From IMG/VR virus record IMGVR_UViG_3300009094_001034, positions 33,174 through 97,173 of that record: DNA of 64,000 nucleotides; one strand, given 5' to 3'. This DNA is from a virus. The notes beneath the pieces are model-generated. The model ran no database searches, was not told the DNA's origin, and worked only from the letters and a program-made list of their open reading frames with translations. Made by a program: the position numbers and the translations under genes. This document shows, one piece after another, positions 17,057-24,505 of the stretch; within the stretch, counting starts at the first letter, position 1; each line of letters starts with the position of its first letter.

Positions 17057-18541
17057 TTAGGGTGTTGCGTCTGCGTTCGCCGCGACTCCCGCCTGCTCTT
17101 CCGCAAGACGCTTCTCCACTTCCATCGCGAGCGCGTCTTCGGATGGCGCGGCGTCGATCTCCTCCTCGATCGTATTCTTCGTCGCGTCGTCCAACTTCGG
17201 GAAGGCTTCTTCGACGACGCGCTTCTTCACGAGACGGTTTGCCGTGGGCGAGACATTCACCTGCAGGAGCGCCATGGCCTCGTCGAGCATGTCGGCGAGC
17301 GTGGCGACGTTGAAGTCGGTCGGGTAGGAAACGGTCACGGGGAGATCTTCGTCAGACTTCCCCTGCCACTTATAGAAGAGGCGGATGATCTTCTTCTCGC
17401 CGTCCTCAAGGTTCTTCGCGATCTTCGCGAACGTGCTGTTCGACTCATGGAACTCGTACGCGCGAGCGACGCCGGAGGCCTCGCCGCTGTTCTGCTTGCG
17501 GTCCTGCAGCTTCGCGAGTTCGATGAACTCCCGCTTTGCGTCCTCGATCCGCTTCATGAGGACTTCGGCTGGATCGGACGGGGGCGTGATGTAGGACGGC
17601 GGGTTCGTGCCGGCCGGGTAGCGGATGCCCTTGCTGGTGCCGAGCGTCGTCGCGACGCGGGTGGCCGAATCGGGCTTGCCCGGAACACCACTCTTCTCAC
17701 CCACCGGGATTGCGAGGATGTTGAAGCCTTGGCGGTAGAGCGCCTCGTCGAGCACCGAGTGGTAGTTGTAGATGGCCTGGGCGAGTGGTGCCGTGTCCGA
17801 GATGACCGCCTGTCCGACGTCCATATGGCGCAGGTGTTCCTGGATCGGGGTGAAGACTGCGGGGACTTCTTTCAGGTCGTGCTTCCCGGCGTCGAGTTCG
17901 CGGCCCTCTGCGTCGTGGACGTACCACTCGTCGCGCGTCCAGGTGCGATAGATCGACGACGCCTCTTTCCGCTCGCCGTCCCACGTCGACTCATCCGGCG
18001 CGTCTTCTTCGACGCGAAGCCATCGATAGTTGCCATCGCCGTCGATCGCCCAGTCCTTCACTTCAAGCGGCGTGTAGACGCAGACGTACGGACGGATGCC
18101 GAGTTCCTTGTCATCGCGGCGAGTCTTCGAGTTCGTCGACTGTCGCGGCAGGTCGACGATGGAGACGGTGTGTCCCATCACCATCCCGAACTTGCCCACC
18201 TGATCCGACATCACCTGTGACAGGGGCGTTCCTTTCCGGTCGGCGTTCTTTTCGAAGTCGAGGAACTCCGGGTCCTTCGAGATACGCGCGATCTCGTCTT
18301 TGAAGATGAAGGCGGCGTAGATATCGACCTGCTTCTTCACGAGGTTCAGATACGTCGCGCGGCGCAGACGCTCGGTGTAGTCGTCATCCGTTTCGCGCGG
18401 GTGACGGAACAGGTAGTCCTCTTTGCCGGCGAATGCCGAGCCGCCTTCGTAAGAGTCGGCGTAGAACTCCCAGTCGGACTCGAACTTCGCGTACGTGGGG
18501 TGCGTCAGCTTCAGGCGATCGGCGAGGCTCGTCTCGGGCAT
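17057..18541 (-). CDS. Portal protein, 494 aa
   Basis: Portal of the DUF4055-like type: YADSYEGGSAFAGKEDYLFR, then ERLRRATYLNLVKKQVD near residues 60-75 and a conserved mid region (HMDVGQAVISDTAPLAQAIY). Portals form the dodecameric channel through which terminase pumps DNA. Length is normal for the family. The C-terminal ~60 residues are acidic and helical. It sits between large terminase and MuF. Confidence 0.85.
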   Translation of the reverse strand: MPETSLADRLKLTHPTYAKFESDWEFYADSYEGGSAFAGKEDYLFRHPRETDDDYTERLRRATYLNLVKKQVDIYAAFIFKDEIARISKDPEFLDFEKNADRKGTPLSQVMSDQVGKFGMVMGHTVSIVDLPRQSTNSKTRRDDKELGIRPYVCVYTPLEVKDWAIDGDGNYRWLRVEEDAPDESTWDGERKEASSIYRTWTRDEWYVHDAEGRELDAGKHDLKEVPAVFTPIQEHLRHMDVGQAVISDTAPLAQAIYNYHSVLDEALYRQGFNILAIPVGEKSGVPGKPDSATRVATTLGTSKGIRYPAGTNPPSYITPPSDPAEVLMKRIEDAKREFIELAKLQDRKQNSGEASGVARAYEFHESNSTFAKIAKNLEDGEKKIIRLFYKWQGKSDEDLPVTVSYPTDFNVATLADMLDEAMALLQVNVSPTANRLVKKRVVEEAFPKLDDATKNTIEEEIDAAPSEDALAMEVEKRLAEEQAGVAANADATP

Positions 18542-18598
18542 GCAGTGTCGGGGAAGTCAAACAAACCGTAGAGGCGCGATGGGCGCGCCGACAAGCCG

Positions 18599-20137
18599 CT
18601 ATCCGTTGAAGGAGAACGTTTCCATTTCTTGAACCTGCATCGTGTCTTCGATCACTTCGAGCAAGTAAGCCACGGCATCCGGCACGTCGTCGTGCTTCGC
18701 GAGAGGGAACTGCGTGAGCTCGTCGACCGCCGCGGTCGACACGGTGTCGCAGATGCGAACGCGCCACTGCTCGAATTGCGGCTGCCAGCGGATCATCCGG
18801 CGCACCTTGTCCTTGTCCGGCCGGACGCCCACGGTGGGGACGTACGATGCGCCGCGCGCAGAAGCGTCGTCCACCATCTGCTTCAGCGCTTCTTGGTACG
18901 CGACGACCTCGATCCCTACGCGCGTGTAGTCCCACTTCTGGTGCTGCTCGAGCAGCAGGCGTACTTGCTGCGGCGCGAGGATGTGTTCGCGGATGACGTC
19001 CCAGATATAGATGGTGCCGTCTTCGGCCCAGCCGCCGGTGGCGAGGACGAAGTAGTCGGCGCCGTCCTTCTGCGAAATCGCGACGTCCGCCGCACCGAAA
19101 CGAACGAGGTCTTCGAGCTTGATGGAGGCATCGCCATCCAGGATGAGGTTCGAGTCGCGAATGAACTTCGGCCGCTTGCGGTCCGCGCTCTCCACCCAGC
19201 TTCGCTTGATGACCGTGGAGCCTTCGGGGATGGGGTCGTTCTGGTATTCAGTCTGGAAGGCGAAGGACCCGATGGCCTTCTTCACCTTCATGAGCGCGAC
19301 GTACGGGAAGCGGTCCGGCCAGAGCGTGGCCGTTCCCTCGTCCATCGCTGCGCGGTGCTTCGCGTAGAAGGCGTCGGCCGCCTCCTCGCCGCCTTGCGTC
19401 CAGGCGGCGTCCCACTGCTCCCAGAGGTCCGGGCGGTTCGGTTCCGAGAGGATCGCTTGGCGGTAGAAGACCCGGTACGCGCCCGTCTTCTTCTTCCGGA
19501 GGATCAGCGCGTCCTGGTGAAGCGTGGTGCCCACCATGAGGAGGCGCGAGTGCGCCGGGTCGCGCATCGGGATGACCGAGGCGTTGAACCATCGCTCGAC
19601 CTTCTGGCGCTGGTGTTCGGTCTGAACGGAGTCGTCATCCTCGACGTCATCGGTGATGACGAGTTGCGGACGCCACTGCTTGAAGCGCCAGCCGCGCGTC
19701 GAAGATCCGCGGCCGGCGGACCGGATACAGACGTCGGTCGTGGTGATCAGCTTCTTCTCAGTCGTGTTCTTGAGGATGTCGCCGAAGACGGCGCGCAAGC
19801 GCTCGTTCTTCTCCATCTCCTCGTTGATCGAGAAGAGGAGCGTCTTTGCCTGGTCGCCGGTCTCTGAGAACAGAACGATGAAGTGGTACTTCTGGAAGTA
19901 GACGCACCAGAGGACGTAGGCGAGCGAGATGACGGTGGACTTCGCGTGGCCTCGCGGAAGGATGAAGATGCCGTCTTCGGTGTGCTCGGTGAGTTCCGCA
20001 ATCAGTTCCCGGTGGAAGTCGGGAATCTGCGCAGGGAAGTACGCGGCGAGGAAGTACTTGCAGAAGAACGCGAAGTTCCGCTCTGCCTTCCTCCGCGCCG
20101 CAGCGATGACGACCCGAGACTGCGGGGCAGTGGACGT
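18599..20137 (-). CDS. terL: Terminase large subunit, 512 aa, apparent ACG start
   Basis: The Walker A-like motif PRGHAKST (residues 61-68) and Walker B LVITDD (about 159-164) mark the packaging ATPase. GAADVAI, GIEVVAYQ and KHDDVPDAVAY near the C-terminus supply the RNase H-like nuclease acidic residues. The first in-frame ATG (19816, residue 108) lies after Walker A, so it cannot be the true start. Between the in-frame TGA upstream and Walker A there is no ATG, GTG or TTG. ACG at 20135-20137 is the best start: it follows TTCACCACC and more C-rich leader, and gives a sensible N-terminus (STAPQSRVVIAAARRKAER). A sequencing error or a T-to-C change in ATG is the alternative. Confidence 0.88.
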   Translation of the reverse strand, partial: TSTAPQSRVVIAAARRKAERNFAFFCKYFLAAYFPAQIPDFHRELIAELTEHTEDGIFILPRGHAKSTVISLAYVLWCVYFQKYHFIVLFSETGDQAKTLLFSINEEMEKNERLRAVFGDILKNTTEKKLITTTDVCIRSAGRGSSTRGWRFKQWRPQLVITDDVEDDDSVQTEHQRQKVERWFNASVIPMRDPAHSRLLMVGTTLHQDALILRKKKTGAYRVFYRQAILSEPNRPDLWEQWDAAWTQGGEEAADAFYAKHRAAMDEGTATLWPDRFPYVALMKVKKAIGSFAFQTEYQNDPIPEGSTVIKRSWVESADRKRPKFIRDSNLILDGDASIKLEDLVRFGAADVAISQKDGADYFVLATGGWAEDGTIYIWDVIREHILAPQQVRLLLEQHQKWDYTRVGIEVVAYQEALKQMVDDASARGASYVPTVGVRPDKDKVRRMIRWQPQFEQWRVRICDTVSTAAVDELTQFPLAKHDDVPDAVAYLLEVIEDTMQVQEMETFSFNG

Positions 20138-20172
20138 GGGGTGGGGTGGTGAATGCTCCTTCGAGCGTCACG

Positions 20173-20571
20173 TCAGGGCGCGGCGGTGGTCAACGTCCCG
20201 ATGGTGTTCTGGTCGACGTCATGGAGGATCTCGCCCAAGATCAGCTTCAACACACCGCGCTCCTGGCGCATGAGGATCTCCAGGTTCGTGAGCATCTGAT
20301 CCGAGAGCGGGTGGGCGTCGATGATCAGGTCCTTCTCGGCCATCGTGAAGAGCCGGGAAGAGACGAGGCGGCGGTAGAACGCTTGGTCCTCCCACGGGAA
20401 GTGCTCGGTTCCATGGAGGAGTTCCAGTTCCTCTTGCCAGTCATCGCCACTGAACTCCGCGGTGAGAGCACGGTGCACTGCGAGATGGCCGCCTTCTCGG
20501 AAGGCGTCGTAGGCGAGGGTCTTCAGTTCGTCATGGCGATGCTCGGAGAGGAGATCGAGGGCACGAGGCAC
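20173..20571 (-). CDS. Protein upstream of large terminase, possible small terminase, 132 aa
   Basis: Helical protein (EHRHDELKTLAYDAFREGGH; EKDLIIDAHPLSDQMLTNLE) starting at GTG 20571 after a CCACCACTCGTC leader. It lies immediately before terL where a small terminase is expected, but no helix-turn-helix is evident. A second candidate lies at 39807-40391. Function unproven. Confidence 0.5.
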   Translation of the reverse strand: MPRALDLLSEHRHDELKTLAYDAFREGGHLAVHRALTAEFSGDDWQEELELLHGTEHFPWEDQAFYRRLVSSRLFTMAEKDLIIDAHPLSDQMLTNLEILMRQERGVLKLILGEILHDVDQNTIGTLTTAAP

Positions 20572-20598
20572 GACGAGTGGTGGTAGGTCTTCCTCAGA

Positions 20599-20772
20599 CT
20601 ATGCCGGCCGGGACCTCGCTTCAAGCCGCTCGCGGAGCCTGGCCGCTGCGTCCTTCGCCTTTCGCTCCGCGATCTCCGCGGTCAGCGCCCGCTCGTCGAT
20701 CTCTGGGTGGCCGGCAACGTAGCCATGCCAGATGCCGCCGATCTTCCGCACCGTGATCTTCACGTCGTCCAT
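20599..20772 (-). CDS. First gene of the late block, 57-aa basic protein
   Basis: The start is ATG 20770-20772 (MDDVKITVRKIGGIWHGYVA); a longer frame exists but the shorter start lies 6 nt below a TACGAT box. The N-terminus is a small beta hairpin-like region and the C-terminus a charged helix (AEIAERKAKDAAARLRERLE). It resembles small HicB-like folds only loosely. No function assigned. Confidence 0.5.
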   Translation of the reverse strand: MDDVKITVRKIGGIWHGYVAGHPEIDERALTAEIAERKAKDAAARLRERLEARSRPA

Positions 20773-20778
20773 GCAGGC

Positions 20779-20807
20779 ATCGTACGGAGACCGCGGTGCA
20801 GCGCGAA
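20779..20807 (-). promoter_or_regulatory. Putative leaderless promoter for 20599-20772
   Basis: TTCGCG (20807-20802), a 17-nt spacer and TACGAT (20784-20779) on the minus strand. The ATG follows the -10 box by 6 nt, so the transcript would begin at or next to the start codon. This could be the late promoter, but only the one site is seen. Confidence 0.4.
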
Positions 20808-20877
20808 ACAAACGCCGCAACCACTCTCTGTGGGGACAGTCGGCAATCCACGGCGTGAAGACTCCTGAGAAAAGTTG

Positions 20878-20926
20878 TTGCGCCCGCTAATCGTGCTTTG
20901 GTATAACCCCTCTTGCGCAGTTGCGC
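20878..20926 (+). promoter_or_regulatory. Putative promoter and palindromic operator before the GHKL operon
   Basis: TTGCGC (20878-20883), 18 nt, then TATAAC (20902-20907), giving transcription towards 21183. A palindrome GCGCA-GT-TGCGC (20915-20926) covers the expected start of transcription and could bind a repressor. TTGCGCA also occurs in the palindrome at 28659-28689. Confidence 0.5.
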
Positions 20927-21013
20927 CTTTCTCCACGGGGCTTCAATAGCAGGTCCCAAAAGCGAGACGGGAACGATGAGCGAAACGAAAAGCACAGCTA
21001 CACCCTCGTTGCT

Positions 21014-21050
21014 GCCGACCACTGTTCTGCGGGTCGGCTCTTTTTGTTTC
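21014..21050 (+). terminator. Rho-independent terminator/attenuator in the leader of the GHKL operon
   Basis: The stem GCCGACC (21014-21020) pairs with GGTCGGC (21032-21038) and is followed by TCTTTTTGTTTC. It lies between the promoter at ~20.90 kb and the gene at 21183. It would end a ~130-140-nt RNA or act as an attenuator. A short frame (ATG 20976, reading MSETKSTATPSLLP) runs through it, as in translation-controlled attenuators, but no run of regulatory codons is seen. Confidence 0.65.
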
Positions 21051-21182
21051 TGCTCCCATGCCGACGAAGCGCGCCCTCCTCCTCGCCCATCTCAACTGCG
21101 TGACGACTCCGTTCGAACGACAACATGAAACCTAACCGGACTCCAACAGCGAGGACGGCAACAGAAAATTAGGAGAGACCCA

Positions 21183-22979
21183 ATGGCGAAGAAGAACGGC
21201 TCTACCTTCACGAGTGAAGACCTTCAGAGTCAGGACACCTACGTGGAGAAGTTGGAGCAACAGCATTTCTCGTATCCCCTCATCGCGGCCGAGTCGTTCG
21301 TCCGCGGCATGCGCGAGTCCGGCTACAAGTCGACCGCGACGGCACTGAACGAGTTGATCGACAACGCCATCCAGGCACAGGCCCGGAACGTCGACGTGAT
21401 CCTCGGCTACAACGCCGGCAACAAGACGAAGAAGAAGCCCGACATGCTGGCCGTCGTAGATGACGGCCACGGAATGCGGGAGAAGATGATCAAGGCCTCC
21501 GTCATGTGGGGCGGCACGCACCGCGAGAACGACCGTCACGGCTTCGGCCGGTTCGGGTTCGGACTCCCGAGCGCGTCCGTCTCGATCGCGCGCCGCTTTT
21601 CGGTGTACTCGAAGGCCCCTGGCGACAAGTGGTTCGTCATCGTCATCGACCTGGACGAAATCGCGTTGGGCCGCGCGACCGACGAGAAGGGCGTGGTGAA
21701 GGTGCCGGAAGCGGTACTGGCGGAACTGCCCGAGTTCGTGAAGCCCTACGCCTCCGGCCTGGAGCACGGGACCGTCATCCTGCTGGAGAAGTTGGACCGG
21801 CTGTCGAACGGATTCGTGACGTCGCAGGCATTCAAGCAGAACGAACTGCACCAGGTCGGCGTGACGTATCGCGAGATCCTGCGCGACGTGCAGGTCCGCG
21901 TCATCGACATCGGCGAGGAATTGGACATCACGGCCGTCGAGCCGATCGATCCGTTGTTCCTCCGCCCGGACGCGCGGTACTACGACGAGACCGACGTCCA
22001 CGCCGAGCCCCTGCCAGACTTGGCGTTCGAGGTGAAGCCGTCCGAGGAGTCGCCGTACGGCGGCGTCGTGCGTGTGCGGTACGCCTACATGCCCCCGGGG
22101 TTCCTGCCGGATGAGTCGAAGCGTTCCAGCCCCCGCCTCAAGGTCCGCAAGGAGAACACGGGCCTCATCATCATGCGCGCCGGCCGCCAGATCGACGTCG
22201 TGACGAACGGTCCGAAGTTCAGCGTCGACTCCAACGACCGTCATTGGGCGTGCGAGGTGATCTTCGAGCCCACGCTGGACGAAGACTTCAGCGTGACCAC
22301 GAACAAGCAGCAGATCGTGATCAAGGACCGGATCTGGGAGGCGCTGCGGCAGAACGGCGTGTTCGACGCCATCCGCCAGATGCGCAATCGGTACGGGAAG
22401 GATCATGGCTACACCAAGGGGAAGAAGGCCGAGTCCGAGCCGAAGGTGTCCGAGGAGATCGCGACCGAGGCCGCCAAGTTCTTCGGCCGGAAGCCGACGA
22501 AGCCGAGCGTCGCGAAGGAGAAGAAGCTGAAAGAGGCGCTCGACCGCGAGGCGGTGAAGGTCGCCGAGCAGAAGGGCACGAGCCCGGAGGAAGCGAAGAA
22601 GGTGATCGAGGCCGAGACGGCTGAGAAACCCTACAAGCTCTTCTTCGAGTCCGGCCGCGGAGAGTTCTACCGCGTCGAGCAGTTGGGCGGCCAGAAGCAG
22701 CTCTACATCAACACGTCCCACCGCTTCTACTCCGACGTCTACAACAACCCGCTGACGACGAACCGCATGCGCACCGCGCTGGAGTTGCTGCTGTTCACGA
22801 TGGGCGCCTGTGAGCTCGAGTCTGAAGGCGACCGGGAGATGTTCTACACGAATGAGCGCGTCGAGTGGACGCGGCGGCTCGACACGTATCTGCAGTTGCT
22901 GGATCGTCGCGATCCGGTCGCCGATGCCCGAGCGGCCGAAACCACGCGCGCCGAGGCCGAAGACGAGTCGGCGGCGTAG
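21183..22979 (+). CDS. GHKL-type ATPase 1 (MutL/TopoVIB/MORC-like), 598 aa
   Basis: Contains a Bergerat ATP-binding fold: N-box ALNELIDNA (Glu57, Asn61), G1 VVDDGHGM (Asp93/94) and a glycine-rich lid GFGRFGFGLPS (120-130). A transducer-like domain follows, with a conserved-looking VTTNKQQI (about residue 380) whose Lys would contact ATP in MutL/GyrB-type enzymes. Residues ~420-490 are a charged coiled coil. The C-terminal part (KPYKLFFESGRGEFYRVEQL) is also present in the paralogue at 23042. Such proteins act as ATP-gated dimeric clamps on DNA. SD AGGAGA precedes ATG 21183. A terminator follows the gene. Role in the proposed five-gene system is inferred. Confidence 0.8.
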   Translation: MAKKNGSTFTSEDLQSQDTYVEKLEQQHFSYPLIAAESFVRGMRESGYKSTATALNELIDNAIQAQARNVDVILGYNAGNKTKKKPDMLAVVDDGHGMREKMIKASVMWGGTHRENDRHGFGRFGFGLPSASVSIARRFSVYSKAPGDKWFVIVIDLDEIALGRATDEKGVVKVPEAVLAELPEFVKPYASGLEHGTVILLEKLDRLSNGFVTSQAFKQNELHQVGVTYREILRDVQVRVIDIGEELDITAVEPIDPLFLRPDARYYDETDVHAEPLPDLAFEVKPSEESPYGGVVRVRYAYMPPGFLPDESKRSSPRLKVRKENTGLIIMRAGRQIDVVTNGPKFSVDSNDRHWACEVIFEPTLDEDFSVTTNKQQIVIKDRIWEALRQNGVFDAIRQMRNRYGKDHGYTKGKKAESEPKVSEEIATEAAKFFGRKPTKPSVAKEKKLKEALDREAVKVAEQKGTSPEEAKKVIEAETAEKPYKLFFESGRGEFYRVEQLGGQKQLYINTSHRFYSDVYNNPLTTNRMRTALELLLFTMGACELESEGDREMFYTNERVEWTRRLDTYLQLLDRRDPVADARAAETTRAEAEDESAA

Positions 22980-22996
22980 CCGACAGGGACCAACGG

Positions 22997-23024
22997 AAGG
23001 CCCGGGTTCTCCCCGGGCCTTTTC
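22997..23024 (+). terminator. Rho-independent terminator between the two GHKL genes
   Basis: Ten-bp perfect stem AAGGCCCGGG (22997-23006) with CCCGGGCCTT (23012-23021), loop TTCTC, then TTCG. It should uncouple the first ATPase from the downstream genes, giving it a higher dose. Confidence 0.75.
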
Positions 23025-23041
23025 GTTCATGAGGAGAACGA

Positions 23042-24505
23042 TTGAAGAATGGAGAGATCATCGCGCTGGCGACCTTCATCGACGCCATCCGTGACGCCGG
23101 GTACCGGGGCACGCCCGCAGCGATCGCCGAGTTGGTGGACAACGCCATGGAGGCCGGAGCGACGAACATCACCATCGAACTCTGGACGACGGACGACGGA
23201 ACGTCGGTGTACGTAGCCGATAACGGCTGCGGCATGCCGCCCGAGACGATCCGCCTCGCCCTGCAGTTCGGCGGCAGCACCCGCTTCGATTCCCGCGCGG
23301 GGCTCGGGCGGTACGGTATGGGGCTCCCAGGAAGTTCGATCAGTCAGGCATTGCGTGTCGACGTGTATTCGTGGACGACGCGCGGTGCGGCCTGGTGGAC
23401 CTTTCTGGATGTCCCGATGATCCGCGGCGGCGCCCTCGTAGCCGTGCCGAAACCGCGGCGTGCCACGCCACCCGTGGGACCGCGAGAGACGACGAGCGGC
23501 ACCATCGTCCAGTGGACACACTGCGATCGCATCCCGAGCATCACCCCACGCCTCCTGCGGGAGATCCACGAGACCATCGGCCGGCTGTTTCGGACGTTCC
23601 TGTGGGCCGGAGCCACGATCACCGTGAACGGCGTCGAGGTGCAGCCCGTTGATCCGCTTTTCCTGCGGCCGTCAGCGGCGCCGGTCGGAGCACGCCAGTA
23701 CGGCCCGGAGTTGATCTTCCCCATCACCCTCCGAGACGGGAACAGGAAGCGCCACGCCACCGTGACGGCGCAGTTCGTCGAACTGCCGATCGCGGAGTGG
23801 GAAGGGCTTTCGAATGCGGAGAAACGGAAGTATCGGATCTCCAAGTCTCCCGGCATCTCCATCCTCCGCGCCGACCGGGAGATCGACACCGGCTGGTTCT
23901 TCATGGGATCGAAGCGGAAGGAGAACTACGACGATTGGTGGCGTGCGGAAGTGCGGTTCAGCCCCGAGCTCGACACGTTCTTCGGCGTGACGCACACGAA
24001 GCAAGGGATCCATCCGACCGCCGAGATCGAGGCCATCTTGTCGCCGCAGATGGAGCGGATCGCACATGACCTGAACGCCCGCGTCCGGAAGACGTTTCTC
24101 CGCGTTCGGGCGACGGAGCCGAATACCCGCGCGATCGACTACGCCTCTGCTCGGGACCACCGGTTGGAGCCGCCGAAGCGTGCGGTTCGCCGCGGCGCAA
24201 TGAAGGCGAAAACACGAGGATTGACCTACTCCATCGAACACGCGAAACTCCCCGGCCCGCGGTTCTTCGCCGTGCGGATCTCAGACGGCCGGGTCAGAAT
24301 CATCCTCAACGAGGATCACCCGTTCTACACGGTCGTTTACGGGGACAATCGGAAGCGCGATGCGACACAGGATCGTCTCGCGCAGTTGGAAATGATGCTC
24401 CTTGCAGCAGCGCGCGCGGAAGTCCAGTGTGTGCGAAAAGAGAAGGTGGAGGCGAGGGCGTTTCTCCAACAGTGGAGCGATGCTCTCCGGACGTTTTTGA
24501 CCTAG
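23042..24505 (+). CDS. GHKL-type ATPase 2, paralogue of the first, 487 aa
   Basis: Same architecture as 21183-22979: N-box AIAELVDNA (Glu30, Asn34), G1 VADNGCGM (Asp60), lid GRYGMGLPGSS (89-99), and transducer Lys in VTHTKQGI. Shared landmarks with the first copy include PVDPLFLRP versus PIDPLFLRP, SILRADREID versus IIMRAGRQID, and a C-terminal block with HPFYTVVYG versus HRFYSDVYN. It lacks the long coiled-coil insert. The start is TTG 23042 with GAGGAGAA upstream. TAG is followed directly by the ATG of the next gene. Two unequal GHKL subunits suggest a heterodimeric clamp. Confidence 0.8.
   Translation: MKNGEIIALATFIDAIRDAGYRGTPAAIAELVDNAMEAGATNITIELWTTDDGTSVYVADNGCGMPPETIRLALQFGGSTRFDSRAGLGRYGMGLPGSSISQALRVDVYSWTTRGAAWWTFLDVPMIRGGALVAVPKPRRATPPVGPRETTSGTIVQWTHCDRIPSITPRLLREIHETIGRLFRTFLWAGATITVNGVEVQPVDPLFLRPSAAPVGARQYGPELIFPITLRDGNRKRHATVTAQFVELPIAEWEGLSNAEKRKYRISKSPGISILRADREIDTGWFFMGSKRKENYDDWWRAEVRFSPELDTFFGVTHTKQGIHPTAEIEAILSPQMERIAHDLNARVRKTFLRVRATEPNTRAIDYASARDHRLEPPKRAVRRGAMKAKTRGLTYSIEHAKLPGPRFFAVRISDGRVRIILNEDHPFYTVVYGDNRKRDATQDRLAQLEMMLLAAARAEVQCVRKEKVEARAFLQQWSDALRTFLT

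Noticed and set aside
16985-18220. Plus-strand frame of 411 codons
   Set aside because: Antisense shadow of the portal gene.
18629-19867. Plus-strand frame of 412 codons
   Set aside because: Antisense shadow of the terminase gene.
20599-20772. HicB-like antitoxin
   Set aside because: The short beta-like N-terminus is only loosely similar and no HicA-like partner lies next to it.
21132-23030. Minus-strand frame of 632 codons
   Set aside because: Covers the GHKL1 gene exactly on the other strand; composition is typical of antisense frames and GHKL1 has an SD and complete ATPase motifs.
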